Shown: positions 1-8,802, counted from the stretch's first letter. The stretch is 64,000 bases of DNA from Anabaena sp. UHCC 0187 (GCF_009712035.1 NZ_VILB01000013.1:371555-435554), one strand, 5' to 3'. The notes: generated from the sequence alone by a model not told the origin. Numbers and translations: made by a program.

Positions 1-1
1 T

Positions 2-1063
2 CGTAGTGACTCAAAATTAGTAATTAAAGACTTAAAAAGTTTGGGGGTAAAAATGAAAATGCTGACTGGTGATCAAGTAGCGATCGCTAAAGAAACTTGT
101 CGCCAATTAGGATTAGGAACTAACATATTAAATGCTAAGTTATTTAGTACCAGTGATTCTCATAAAATGGGACAAATTGCTGATGCTGTCATGCAAGCTG
201 ATGGCTTTGGTCAAGTATTTCCCGAACATAAATATTATATTGTCGAAGCCCTACAAAAAGGAGGTCATATTGTTGGTATGACAGGGGATGGTGTCAACGA
301 TGCACCAGCTTTAAAAAAGGCAGATGCTGGTATTGCGGTTTCTGGTGCAACTGATGCGGCTCGTGCTGCTGCTGATATCGTTTTATTAGCTCCAGGATTA
401 ACAGTAATTGCTGATGCTGTGAGGGAAAGTCGGAAAATTTTTCAACGAATGTATAGTTATGTTTTATATAGAATTGCGGAAACAATAGACATTCTCATTT
501 TTTTAACTCTGTCAATTTTAATTTTCAATTTCTATCCCATGACAGCAATTATGATTGTGCTATTGGCTTTATTGAATGATGGAGCAATTTTAGCTATTGC
601 TTATGATAAAGCACTTCCTGATAATCAACCAGCTACTTGGGATATGTTTGTTGTTTTGGGTATGTCTACCTTAATTGGAATTGCCAGTGTATTTGGTTCT
701 TTTGGTATTTTTTATATAGGTAGAGAATTACTAGAACTTAGTCCAGAAATGCTACAAACCTTAGTATATTTAAAACTTTCTGTTGCAGGTCATTTAACAA
801 TCTTTGTGACGCGCACAAAAAAATCTTTTTGGACAGAAAAACCTGCCAATATTTTGCTATTAGCTATTTTTGGAACTCAACTTATTGCTAGTTTATTAGC
901 TATATTTGGTTTTGGACTTATCTCTTCTATCGGTTGGGGTTTAGCTGCCATAGTTTGGGGTTATTCTTTAGGCTTACTATTTATTCTTGACTGGGTAAAA
1001 TATTTAGGATATAGATTATTTCATCATCATCTAGAATTGCGTCAACGAAATTTTAATGCTTAG
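2..1063 (+). CDS. P-type cation-transporting ATPase (P3A H+-ATPase-like), 3' part
   Basis: C-terminal third of a P-type ATPase; the frame is open to the left edge, so the gene starts outside the window. The first visible codons carry the nucleotide-binding domain motif MLTGDQ. The hinge motif MTGDGVNDAP, which holds the Mg-binding aspartates, lies about 80 residues further on. About six hydrophobic segments follow, matching transmembrane helices M5-M10. The spacing and the text around TGDQ and GVNDAP resemble plasma-membrane-type proton ATPases (P3A) more than Ca or heavy-metal pumps. The phosphorylated DKTGT segment lies off the window. The product would use ATP to export cations, probably protons. 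Ion specificity is inferred from similarity only. Confidence 0.85.
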   Translation, partial: RSDSKLVIKDLKSLGVKMKMLTGDQVAIAKETCRQLGLGTNILNAKLFSTSDSHKMGQIADAVMQADGFGQVFPEHKYYIVEALQKGGHIVGMTGDGVNDAPALKKADAGIAVSGATDAARAAADIVLLAPGLTVIADAVRESRKIFQRMYSYVLYRIAETIDILIFLTLSILIFNFYPMTAIMIVLLALLNDGAILAIAYDKALPDNQPATWDMFVVLGMSTLIGIASVFGSFGIFYIGRELLELSPEMLQTLVYLKLSVAGHLTIFVTRTKKSFWTEKPANILLLAIFGTQLIASLLAIFGFGLISSIGWGLAAIVWGYSLGLLFILDWVKYLGYRLFHHHLELRQRNFNA

Positions 1064-1117
1064 AAAATTATCTCAAGCCGATTAGTTAAATTGGATAAGT
1101 TTCTGAATATATAGAAT

Positions 1118-1870
1118 TTATTTCCATCCTAGACGTTTAGAAATATCGCTAACATTAATAACAGATGCGACTAATTTGTAACAAAATGTTTCCTCACTTT
1201 TAAATGAAGGTTGAAAAGGTTCACTTAAACTAATTGTTAATCTAAATTTATCAGGTTCAAAGTTTTCCAAGTTGAGTTTTTCTATTACCTCTTCACAGGA
1301 ATATATTCCTGCTTCTAAAAAACAAAGTTTATCTATCCAAATTGGATCTGTAATGGGTAAATCGTAAAAATTACCACATAAAGAAAAAAGACATCTAAAG
1401 GTTTTTTCATTTTCAGAATTATATTTAATTTGCCATTTTAATTCTTCTGGATTAATCATAGTTAATGAAGATTTAATTGGTGATATCTCTAAATCTTCAT
1501 AACGGATACGTTTCTCAAAATTACCTAATAACTTAGGTTCAGTAGAATTTTGGTTAATTTCTGGTTTAATTAGTTTTTTTACTTCTTCTAAAGTAGCTTG
1601 TCCTAAAATCTGCCATTTATAACTATAATGAATTAGCCAATTTTCAGGTTGATGACATTTTGGTTCATACCTAATCATAGGAATTCTAATAATATCAAAT
1701 AATTGGACTTCTCTACCATCTCTCATAGTGTAATGTTCTGGATATAAAGTTCCATTTATTCTATTAGAAACTGGCCGTAACCACCCTGTACCATCAGTTT
1801 TAATACCTGCAAGACAAATTCCACCATGCTTAGTAGATTTAGCAAGACAAATAATATCAAATGTCAGCAT
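1118..1870 (-). CDS. Dual OB domain-containing protein
   Basis: A 250-residue protein beginning MLTFDIICLAKS, with TDGTGWLRPVS and a later RDGREVQLFDI segment. I recognise this as the family annotated as dual OB domain-containing protein: two beta-rich OB-like folds thought to bind nucleic acid, function unknown. It has no signal peptide or membrane segment. It lies downstream of two DUF488 genes on the same strand, 122 nt from the nearer one, so the three probably form one transcription unit. The co-occurrence suggests a shared role, perhaps nucleic-acid recognition serving the DUF488 proteins, but that is inference. Confidence 0.6.
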   Translation of the reverse strand: MLTFDIICLAKSTKHGGICLAGIKTDGTGWLRPVSNRINGTLYPEHYTMRDGREVQLFDIIRIPMIRYEPKCHQPENWLIHYSYKWQILGQATLEEVKKLIKPEINQNSTEPKLLGNFEKRIRYEDLEISPIKSSLTMINPEELKWQIKYNSENEKTFRCLFSLCGNFYDLPITDPIWIDKLCFLEAGIYSCEEVIEKLNLENFEPDKFRLTISLSEPFQPSFKSEETFCYKLVASVINVSDISKRLGWK

Positions 1871-1992
1871 TTTTTTAGTCTTATTAACACCCTAATTATC
1901 TAAGCAATAGTAAAATAAGACTACATTATTCGTGAACAGTAATATTACCGAATTCTTGAAAAAAAGTTGAGGAGATGAATCTGGGAATATAC

Positions 1993-2448
1993 TCAAAGAT
2001 GATGAATTTTGATAGTTTTTTCGAGATGAGTTTGCAAATATTCAGCCACTAACCGACGATGACAATTATGCGGTTTTAACTCACTGCATAATAAACAACT
2101 TTTATCTATGATATCTATAGATAACTTCCTTTCAATTTGTCGTTGTGTAATTAGTTGATTAAATTTTTGTTCATAGCTATCCCAAGTAATTTCTTTCTTT
2201 TTATAGGCATCTAAAATATCTTTTGTGGGAGCTAAATCAAGAATATGGATATATTCAATTCCGCCAATTTTCTGGAGAAAATATTCTAAATCTGACTTTT
2301 TCGCAAATCCCGCAAGTTGAGAAACATTATTTAAGCGAGTATCAATAACTCGCTTCACACCTGATTTTATCAAAGTCTCAAAAAACTGTTCGGCTTTTTT
2401 CTGGGTAAAGCCAATCGTAAATAAATTAACTTGTTCATTCATCATCAT
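1993..2448 (-). CDS. DUF488 family protein (short member)
   Basis: A 151-residue DUF488 protein. The family hallmarks are an N-terminal FTIGFTQK strand, a VIDTRLN motif near residue 37, GGIEYIHI, and a C-terminal cysteine/histidine signature of the form LLCSE-x4-NCHRR. Biochemical function is not established; the invariant Cys/His/Arg residues look like an active or metal site. The start codon is one of three consecutive ATGs, and the gene overlaps the upstream DUF488 gene by 14 nt, which suggests translational coupling. The two DUF488 proteins are divergent paralogues: this one has VIDTR where the other has LADVRSSP. Confidence 0.8.
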   Translation of the reverse strand: MMMNEQVNLFTIGFTQKKAEQFFETLIKSGVKRVIDTRLNNVSQLAGFAKKSDLEYFLQKIGGIEYIHILDLAPTKDILDAYKKKEITWDSYEQKFNQLITQRQIERKLSIDIIDKSCLLCSELKPHNCHRRLVAEYLQTHLEKTIKIHHL

Positions 2449-3091
2449 CTGTGGTTTCTGTATAAGCTACTTTTTCACTTTGTAATTGATAGGCTTTTTC
2501 TACTAATTCGGCACGGGAAAGAGGTTTTTCTAGAGTTTGTGTAGGTTGTAAATCAAATAGAGAAAGTTGTTTAACCGGATTTTGCAAGTCAGCCAAAACT
2601 TTATATAAATTATTTTGTTTTAATACTCTATTTTCTAAATCTTCATTTGTTTCTAAATCTCCATTTTTATGAATATGTTGAATTTCTAAACCAGCATTTT
2701 TCAAATGTGGACAAATCAAAATAGCTCGATGACAAACAATGGGATCTTGTTCTGCACACATTAAACTAATTTGATATTTTTCTGAACCTTGAATTAGACG
2801 ATTTAACCCGATTTTAAAAGCCTCTGTTGCGGCAATTAAATCATAACGAGCCATACCATCTACATAACAGTTTCTATCACGAGGACGAGCGCCCAAGTTA
2901 TCTCCCAGGGGAACATAAGCAATATTTGCGGTTTTCAGTTCTGCTTTTAATGCTGATTGGTTAAACTGAGGAAATCGGCGACTATAGGGACTAGAACGCA
3001 CGTCAGCTAAGGCTGTTACTTGATGTTGGTGTAACAGTTCGATAAATGTTTCAATTGCATGATTAGAATGACCAATAGTGAATGTTTTCAT
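2435..3091 (-). CDS. DUF488 family protein (long member)
   Basis: A 218-residue DUF488 protein: MKTFTIGHSN at the N-terminus, LADVRSSPYSRRFPQFN near residue 30, then LGARPRDR and the signature LMCAEQDPIVCHR around residue 115. The last 60 residues are an extra polar tail lacking in the short paralogue downstream. It is the first gene of the DUF488-DUF488-dual OB set and starts about 95 nt from the end of the HicB gene. Family function is unknown. The conserved CxE-x4-CHR motif suggests an enzyme or a metal-binding site. Confidence 0.82.
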   Translation of the reverse strand: MKTFTIGHSNHAIETFIELLHQHQVTALADVRSSPYSRRFPQFNQSALKAELKTANIAYVPLGDNLGARPRDRNCYVDGMARYDLIAATEAFKIGLNRLIQGSEKYQISLMCAEQDPIVCHRAILICPHLKNAGLEIQHIHKNGDLETNEDLENRVLKQNNLYKVLADLQNPVKQLSLFDLQPTQTLEKPLSRAELVEKAYQLQSEKVAYTETTDDDE

Positions 3092-3186
3092 AATTTGTTA
3101 TTATCGGGAATAACACTGAATTACAATTATTTACAGGCATTTTAACGGTTATAATGTCAAAATGCAACTATACTTTTTACACTGAA

Positions 3187-3417
3187 CTAGGCAACTTGCA
3201 ACGGTTTTGTAGGAAGCATTCGGGGTTCTGGTAATACTTGATTTTCTTGAGTAAGCATCTCAACAAAAGCCTCAATTACTTCCTGACCATTTCTAGCAGC
3301 TTCTTCGTAAGTTTTACCATGTGTATGAAACTGTTGCCAGGGAAATTCAGGTAAGTGAACTAAAAAAAGTTGATCCTCTTGAGACCATTGAATTACCATG
3401 CTGTAGTGATAAATCAT
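3187..3417 (-). CDS. hicB: HicB-type antitoxin (short form)
   Basis: A 76-residue HicB-fold protein: beta strands around WSQEDQLFLVHLPEFP, then the GKTYEEAARNGQEVIEAFVE helix typical of HicB. It ends soon after the fold, so it lacks the C-terminal ribbon-helix-helix or HTH DNA-binding domain of longer HicB antitoxins. Its ATG overlaps the TGA of hicA by 4 nt, so the toxin comes first and the antitoxin is translationally coupled. It is expected to bind and inhibit HicA. Without a DNA-binding domain, autoregulation would need another factor (inference). Confidence 0.85.
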   Translation of the reverse strand: MIYHYSMVIQWSQEDQLFLVHLPEFPWQQFHTHGKTYEEAARNGQEVIEAFVEMLTQENQVLPEPRMLPTKPLQVA

Positions 3418-3644
3418 TCTTCACCTTCCTTATTTTCTAGTTCTTCCAGCTTTTTCAGCACCCGCTGAATGTTTTTTTCTAAATATAGCGGAGCATCATC
3501 TCCATCTTTTCCCGGTATGGTTAATGGTTCTTCCGGTAATAAAGGATGTTTCCAGTAAGTATGACTTCCTTTACCTCTACCTGCTTGAAGGAGATACCCA
3601 ACTTTTGCCACTATTGCCTTTAGTTCTCTTATTTTCTTCGGCAT
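3414..3644 (-). CDS. hicA: HicA-type mRNA interferase toxin
   Basis: A 76-residue HicA toxin with a dsRNA-binding-like fold: KIRELKAIVAKVGYLL, then the catalytic-histidine segment GRGKGSHTYWKHP, then the TIPGKDGDDAP loop and a C-terminal helix. HicA toxins cleave mRNA and are neutralised by HicB, whose gene overlaps this stop codon by 4 nt. An AGGAG lies about 15 nt before the ATG. The protein looks intact: full length, with the histidine present. The gene sits upstream of the DUF488 set and downstream of the dynamin-like pair, all on the minus strand. Confidence 0.87.
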   Translation of the reverse strand: MPKKIRELKAIVAKVGYLLQAGRGKGSHTYWKHPLLPEEPLTIPGKDGDDAPLYLEKNIQRVLKKLEELENKEGEE

Positions 3645-3700
3645 TTCTCATTACCATACTCCTACTTTATATTGTATGCTATCTCTGTACAACATAATCA

Positions 3701-3744
3701 TTGTCTGAATCAGGATGTCCAGGATTTAAGGATTTACAGGATGT
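3701..3744 (-). repeat. AATCCTG-rich interspersed repeat, copy 1 (inverted)
   Basis: A 44-bp element read on the minus strand as a run of ATCCTG/ATCC units ending in a TCAGACAA-like tail. Near-identical copies occur at 7843, 8651, 8719 and 54429, with a degenerate one at 38051. This copy lies just 3' of the first dynamin-like gene and is inverted relative to the copy just upstream of the second. Confidence 0.85.
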
Positions 3745-3756
3745 ATTTCAGATTTA

Positions 3757-5487
3757 CTACTTGATTAATTGTTTAATCTCCTGCTTTATCTCCTGACGTT
3801 TATTCTCAATTTGAGTTAATATCTCATGTTTGGACTGGTCAAAACTTCTCAAATCTTTCTCTTTAGCTTCAATATCATTTAATTCCTCATCATAGAAACT
3901 TATAGCTTCTTCAATGTTTAATTCATACTCTTTTCGCATTTCTTCAGCCAGCTTTCTGAACTCTTCTTTTACATGATTTCTAGCTTCACGTAGCTGACGC
4001 TGATTTTCTTGATATTCTTGTTCTTCTTTAGCTGTCATAACTACATCCAATACTACACCACCAATAGCAAGAACAGGACCTAAACCTTTAATGAATTTAG
4101 CTCCATTTACAGCACCCCAAGGTTTAAATTTAATACCGAGAAATTTCCCTACATTATAAACTAAATCTCTGGATACTTTTGATGATAATTTTCCGAGTTC
4201 TTGTAGAATTTTACCACTTTGTTTTTCTAGTATTGACTTCCCTATCTTATCACCAATATTTGAAGCATTAACTTTCTTTCCATCTACATTTGGATCATTA
4301 ACTCTCTTTCCATCTACCGAGTTTATTTCCAACTCTTCCACTAAAGTTCCATCTAGTAAGAAGTTTCTTAATTCTTCTGGTAAAGTCTGAGCTAGTGGAG
4401 AATTTTTCAATTCATCTATTTTAGATAGTAGTCTTTGTAATTCACTTATTAAGCCAGACTGAATATTTGCAAGAGTTTTTTCTGATAAAAGAGTAATTTC
4501 TTTTGTGACTTTTTCTAGTTCTTCCTTAATTTCTTCTTCAGTATGATGTCCATCAAGTTTACTAGCTATTCTTTCACGAAGCATGATAACTTCATGTTCC
4601 AATTTAGCTAACTCAGAACAATAAGCATTTCTAGCTCTAGTTTCAGATGCTTGTACTATCAGTTTTTTACGTCGCAATATTTCTAAACTATCACGAGTTG
4701 TTTTATCACCTGTACTTAAAAAGTTTAGTGATTTGTCCAGCGTATCAACAGTACGATGTAAAGGAGTAACTAACCTTGCGGAAAGTTCATTTTTTTGAAT
4801 TAGCTTTTGTAGAGAATCAAGAAAATCATTAAAATTAGATTTAGCTTGTAAAGACTGCTGATATTTTATATATTTAGGATCTTGAGATTTAAGGTAAGAA
4901 TCAGCATCAATAAAACAGGTGTAAAAATCTTGAGAATGATATGGTTCTATAATTTGCGTAATTGTTGATAATAAATCTTCAGGACTTCCTGATTCACGAC
5001 TCATTTTATTAACTACTAACACCATTTGTCCAACTCTTTGCATTTGATTAGCTACTGTTTGAAAAAATGCTGCACCTTGGGGGTTAAATAGTTCATTGGG
5101 AACGACAAAGACCAGTAAATCACATTTAGAAATTCTTTCTAGAGTAATATCATCATGTTCTGTATTACCTGCATAAATTCCTGGTGTGTCTAGGAGTAAT
5201 ACATCTTGCCAAGCATATTCTGTAACTTTATCAGTACATATTTCTGCGCTAATTCTCACGCTTTCATCTCCAGTTAATGCTTTAATTAAAGTAGATTTAC
5301 CAGCGTTGTACTGTCCAATAAAAGCGATAGATAGTTTTTTATGTTGTTGATATTCTTGCCAGAAGTTTTGAAAATCATCAACTAATTTTTCAATCTCATT
5401 TTCTGTCCGATTTTCTAAAATATCTATTGTTTCTTGGCAAAGTTGGTTAACTTTTTGGGATTTAGCATTAAATTGAAATGATGACAT
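3757..5487 (-). CDS. Dynamin-like GTPase A (576 aa)
   Basis: A large dynamin-superfamily GTPase. The G1 P-loop GQYNAGKST is at residues 58-66, G3 DTPG at 100-103 and G4 NKMS at 160-163. A long helical and coiled-coil region follows, with a hydrophobic stretch around residues 455-480 that may act as a paddle or membrane anchor. The basic, charged C-terminus ends in a coiled coil. Bacterial dynamin-like proteins remodel or tether membranes and some protect against phage lysis; which applies here cannot be told. It starts 30 nt downstream of a second GTPase, so the two are probably co-transcribed and work as a heteromeric pair, as tandem bacterial dynamins often do. A short imperfect duplication (VDGKRVNDP/VDGKKVNAS) lies near residue 395. 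Confidence 0.8.
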   Translation of the reverse strand: MSSFQFNAKSQKVNQLCQETIDILENRTENEIEKLVDDFQNFWQEYQQHKKLSIAFIGQYNAGKSTLIKALTGDESVRISAEICTDKVTEYAWQDVLLLDTPGIYAGNTEHDDITLERISKCDLLVFVVPNELFNPQGAAFFQTVANQMQRVGQMVLVVNKMSRESGSPEDLLSTITQIIEPYHSQDFYTCFIDADSYLKSQDPKYIKYQQSLQAKSNFNDFLDSLQKLIQKNELSARLVTPLHRTVDTLDKSLNFLSTGDKTTRDSLEILRRKKLIVQASETRARNAYCSELAKLEHEVIMLRERIASKLDGHHTEEEIKEELEKVTKEITLLSEKTLANIQSGLISELQRLLSKIDELKNSPLAQTLPEELRNFLLDGTLVEELEINSVDGKRVNDPNVDGKKVNASNIGDKIGKSILEKQSGKILQELGKLSSKVSRDLVYNVGKFLGIKFKPWGAVNGAKFIKGLGPVLAIGGVVLDVVMTAKEEQEYQENQRQLREARNHVKEEFRKLAEEMRKEYELNIEEAISFYDEELNDIEAKEKDLRSFDQSKHEILTQIENKRQEIKQEIKQLIK

Positions 5488-5517
5488 TTTTAATTCTCCT
5501 TTGATTAATAATTGATT

Positions 5518-7686
5518 CTATTTTAGATTATCGAAATCTTGTTTAGCGTGTTGCTTAATTTTTAGAATTTCAATAATAGCTTTATCTAATTTAACGGTTA
5601 TGCTAAATAAATTGTCAATGTATAAACGAATGTTATCTATTATTTGATGTTGATAATTTTCCATATTTAAATTTAAACATTTTTCATAATCTTTGATAGT
5701 ATAATTTTTGAGCTTAATAACTTGTTTTCTAAGAGATTCTTTTTCCTTTTCAACATTATTTTTATAATTTTTGTCATCTTTTGCTATTTTCTGATCACCA
5801 GCAAAATTAACTCCCACATTAGCAACTGACATCAATCCTCCTGCAACAGTCCAGCCTATTGGATTCCACCAATTGGTAGCTACAACAGCAACAGCACATA
5901 AAGCACCAACAGCACCAATAACTATACCTCCTCGTTTGATCCACTTGCCTGTCTCATCTTTTTTAATATCACTAATATAAACGTTTTCTAGACTAGTTTT
6001 TATATTTTTTACATCATATTCATATTCTTGGGCAAACTCTTTTAACTTTTCATCTACGTCTTTAAATATTTCCTCCATAACATCTTTCATGGTGCTTTCA
6101 AGATTTTTTTGATTAACTATATTTTTCCATTCTTTTTTGCGTTCTTCTATGTTCATGTCTTTATATCTATCTACAAAGCTACCAATTTTCTCATCTATCT
6201 GACCAAATAATTTATCAGATTTAGATTTGATTGTTTTCTTCCCTTCAGTTTCAGTTTCTAAAAATATATTTGTCAGTTTATTTTTATTATCACTCATAGA
6301 TTCTCGTCCTTGTTCTAATTGTTGCTTTGCATAAGTCAGTTTTTGGTTAATTTCATCTAACAAGTTATCTAGGCTATCAGCAAAAGTTGATAAGCGTAAA
6401 TCTTGACCATTAGTATAAATTTGATAAGCAATTAAAGAATATAATTCTTCTATTTTACTCAACTCCCACAGTTGACTACTGTACTCTTGATATTCTGCTT
6501 GCGTACTTAAAAAACCAGATTGAGCATGAATAGGAACTATATCTACATTATCTAAATTCAAATATTCCTTAATGTGACTTTGAATATGATTTTTATGTTG
6601 TGATAACCTATCTTCATCAAATACCATTTCTGGAATATCAAGGAACATTTCTAAATCTTCTAAGTTATTAGCAATATCATGTTTAACATTGAGAATCACA
6701 GCAAAATATTTATTGATTTGTTGCAATTGCGCCATTGATTGAAATTCACCAGGTTGTACAGAATCATCACTAGTTAAAAACAAAACAAGATCAGACTGAT
6801 CAATAATATCATTAGCTTTTTTGGTGTCATCATCACCTTGATAAGCCTCAATTCCAGGTGTATCAAGTAACCGTAAACCTTGCCAAGAATATTCTGTTAC
6901 ATCTCTGGTTGTACGTTGTGAACCTTTACCAATTGTGCTACCACTACCGCGAGTTAGTGTTTCTCGTAAGGTACTTTTACCAGCTTTAGTTCTCCCAAAT
7001 AAAGCAACTGTAAAATTTTCTAGATGTTTTCTTTTCTGATTTAAAGAAATAACCAAATCTTCTAAACTATCTTCGGATAATTTTTGAATATCTAACTGTA
7101 TTTGTTCTAATTTCGTTGCAAATTGGAACTGTTCAGAACCTTTGATTTTCAAAATTTCATGGCTAATGGCTTCAATATTACTATTAAGATTTTTAATTTC
7201 TATTTCTATTTTCTTGGCATATCTAATACTAATATCATAAGCAGAGTTAGCCATTTTTGAGCATTTTTTTAATTCCTCTTCAAATTCTGCTTGAGATACT
7301 TTTATTTTAGCTCTTTTAACTTGATTATTAGATGTAGCATTTTGCCTTTTAATTTGATGTTTAGTTTGATTATCTTGGGAATAATTAGAGTTATTTTCTG
7401 AAAATAATTCATACTTATATTTATATGACCAATCTAAATCGAAACTATTAATCTGCTGTCTATGAATTTTGACAGTTTGAATAGTAGTTAATTTTAAATC
7501 ACGTAGTGATGTGATAGTGACTTGTAATAATTCGCCTCTATATGTAATTTCTGGAGTTTCTTCGGATACCAGGATTACTTTAAGACAATCATAGTTAACG
7601 GAAACTTTAGCAATAACATCTATAATACCGCTACGTTGTAAAGATTGGTTAAGGTGGTGTGCGATCGCTTCTAAATCAATATTCAT
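5518..7686 (-). CDS. Dynamin-like GTPase B with extra N-terminal domain (722 aa)
   Basis: Partner GTPase, upstream in the same operon. Residues 1-80 (starting MNIDLEAIAHHLNQSL) form a separate small alpha/beta domain that resembles an N-terminal module I associate with assorted cyanobacterial proteins (weak recognition). A polar linker and coiled coil follow, then G1 GRTKAGKST at 231-239 and G3 DTPG at 275-278. The G4 position reads NVKHD instead of the canonical NKxD. Two glycine/alanine-rich hydrophobic stretches near residues 590-630 could insert into membrane. Size and layout fit a bacterial dynamin-like protein rather than a small Era-type GTPase. The HIP1 octamer in codons 6-9 argues that the gene has long resided in a cyanobacterium. 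Confidence 0.78.
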   Translation of the reverse strand: MNIDLEAIAHHLNQSLQRSGIIDVIAKVSVNYDCLKVILVSEETPEITYRGELLQVTITSLRDLKLTTIQTVKIHRQQINSFDLDWSYKYKYELFSENNSNYSQDNQTKHQIKRQNATSNNQVKRAKIKVSQAEFEEELKKCSKMANSAYDISIRYAKKIEIEIKNLNSNIEAISHEILKIKGSEQFQFATKLEQIQLDIQKLSEDSLEDLVISLNQKRKHLENFTVALFGRTKAGKSTLRETLTRGSGSTIGKGSQRTTRDVTEYSWQGLRLLDTPGIEAYQGDDDTKKANDIIDQSDLVLFLTSDDSVQPGEFQSMAQLQQINKYFAVILNVKHDIANNLEDLEMFLDIPEMVFDEDRLSQHKNHIQSHIKEYLNLDNVDIVPIHAQSGFLSTQAEYQEYSSQLWELSKIEELYSLIAYQIYTNGQDLRLSTFADSLDNLLDEINQKLTYAKQQLEQGRESMSDNKNKLTNIFLETETEGKKTIKSKSDKLFGQIDEKIGSFVDRYKDMNIEERKKEWKNIVNQKNLESTMKDVMEEIFKDVDEKLKEFAQEYEYDVKNIKTSLENVYISDIKKDETGKWIKRGGIVIGAVGALCAVAVVATNWWNPIGWTVAGGLMSVANVGVNFAGDQKIAKDDKNYKNNVEKEKESLRKQVIKLKNYTIKDYEKCLNLNMENYQHQIIDNIRLYIDNLFSITVKLDKAIIEILKIKQHAKQDFDNLK

Positions 7687-7842
7687 AAACCAGCATCTTT
7701 TTTACACAGCATCATTATAAATCACCTGAGTAACCATTATACTAAACCTAACCCATCTAAACCAGTATTTGTTAAGTATATTTACATTAATCAGGATGAT
7801 TTTAATAACATATTTTTCATACCTACTCAAATCACAACTTTT

Positions 7843-7891
7843 CTAAATCCTGTAAATCCTTAAATCCTGGACATCCTGATTCTGACAAATT
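7843..7891 (+). repeat. AATCCTG-rich interspersed repeat, copy 2
   Basis: A plus-strand copy of the element at 3701, sharing the order AAATCCTG, TAAATCC, TTAAATCCTGG, ACATCCTGATTCTGACAAA. It lies between the divergent dynamin pair and the VapBC-type pair, so copies stand on both sides of each cassette. Confidence 0.85.
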
Positions 7892-7936
7892 GATAAAATA
7901 AATAATTAGATAAAGTGTGATCGCCTCTAGTACCCC

Positions 7937-8206
7937 ATGACTACCATTAAAGAACAACTGATTGCGTCAATTGAAAACGCACCAGAACCTATTCTGGAAC
8001 AAACCCTCGACTATCTCGAATATCTCAAAACTAAAATAAATGCTTCTGCTATTAAATCAAGCAGTATTCCTATAAAAGATGGAGAACCAATATTACGCGG
8101 ATCTAAAGCCAAAGATTTGCTACAATTTGCTGGAACTTGGCAAGGTGATGACTTTGAGAAATGTCTCCAGCTTGTTTACGATACCCGATCCGAAGCTGAA
8201 TTCTGA
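7937..8206 (+). CDS. Antitoxin of a VapBC-type pair
   Basis: An 89-residue protein. Its amphipathic N-terminal helix (EQLIASIENAPEPILEQTLDYLEYLK) is typical of small antitoxins that precede PIN toxins in cyanobacteria. The C-terminal half (LLQFAGTWQGDDFEKCLQLVYDTR) is the usual toxin-neutralising tail. It has no obvious DNA-binding fold. Its TGA overlaps the ATG of the PIN gene by one base (TGATG), so translation is coupled. The role is assigned from gene order and resemblance, so the subfamily is uncertain. Confidence 0.75.
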   Translation: MTTIKEQLIASIENAPEPILEQTLDYLEYLKTKINASAIKSSSIPIKDGEPILRGSKAKDLLQFAGTWQGDDFEKCLQLVYDTRSEAEF

Positions 8207-8649
8207 TGTATCTTTTAGACACTAATCACTGTAGTCGCATCATCTTTGGTGAAACTAATCTTATCCAACAGCTAGAAGTCCACAGCGAAGCCGGCGTTGC
8301 TACCAGCGTTGTTGTCCGTGGAGAACTACTTTACATGGCAGCTAAATCTCAACAAACAGCCGCCAATATCCAACAGGTGAAAGCTTTTTTAAACACAATT
8401 GATCTTTACCCTATTAATTTATCAATATCAGACATTTACGGCGATCTCAAAGGCAAACTTATTAATACATTTGGTCCTAAAGAAAAAGCAGAACGGCGAA
8501 AATTTAATATCCAAACTCTAGGCTTTGGAGATAACGATCTTTGGATAGCGGCTACCGCGATTCACTATAATTTAACTATAGTTTCCACAGACAATGATTT
8601 TCGACGTATTCAGCAAGTTTACCCTTTTGCATTAGAGTCTTGGGTTTAA
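8206..8649 (+). CDS. vapC: PIN-domain ribonuclease toxin (VapC-like)
   Basis: A 147-residue PIN-domain protein. The acidic residues expected to bind Mg are all present: D5 in LLDTN, E40 in VVRGEL, D111 in FGDNDLWIAATA and D129 in STDNDF. This is the usual VapC length, and VapC toxins cleave tRNA or rRNA. The antitoxin gene lies immediately upstream with a 1-nt overlap. Nothing indicates inactivation. Copies of the AATCCTG repeat flank the pair on both sides in direct orientation. Confidence 0.88.
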   Translation: MYLLDTNHCSRIIFGETNLIQQLEVHSEAGVATSVVVRGELLYMAAKSQQTAANIQQVKAFLNTIDLYPINLSISDIYGDLKGKLINTFGPKEKAERRKFNIQTLGFGDNDLWIAATAIHYNLTIVSTDNDFRRIQQVYPFALESWV

Positions 8650-8650
8650 A

Positions 8651-8795
8651 ATGTGTACTCAAATCACAAAATCCTGTACATCCTTAAATCCTGGATATCC
8701 TGATTCAGACAAATGTTTAAAATGTGTACTCAAATCCTAAATCCTGTACATCCTCAAATCCTGTAAATCCTGATATGGCTTCGCTATCAGACAAA
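8651..8795 (+). repeat. AATCCTG-rich repeat, copies 3 and 4 in tandem
   Basis: Two successive copies, each preceded by the same AAATGTGTACTCAAATC lead (8648-8665 and 8719-8735). The second ends in a variant tail TATGGCTTCGCTATCAGACAAAT that can form a small hairpin. They lie directly behind vapC, at the boundary with the core gene ycf35. Confidence 0.85.
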
Positions 8796-8802
8796 TAAAG
8801 AC

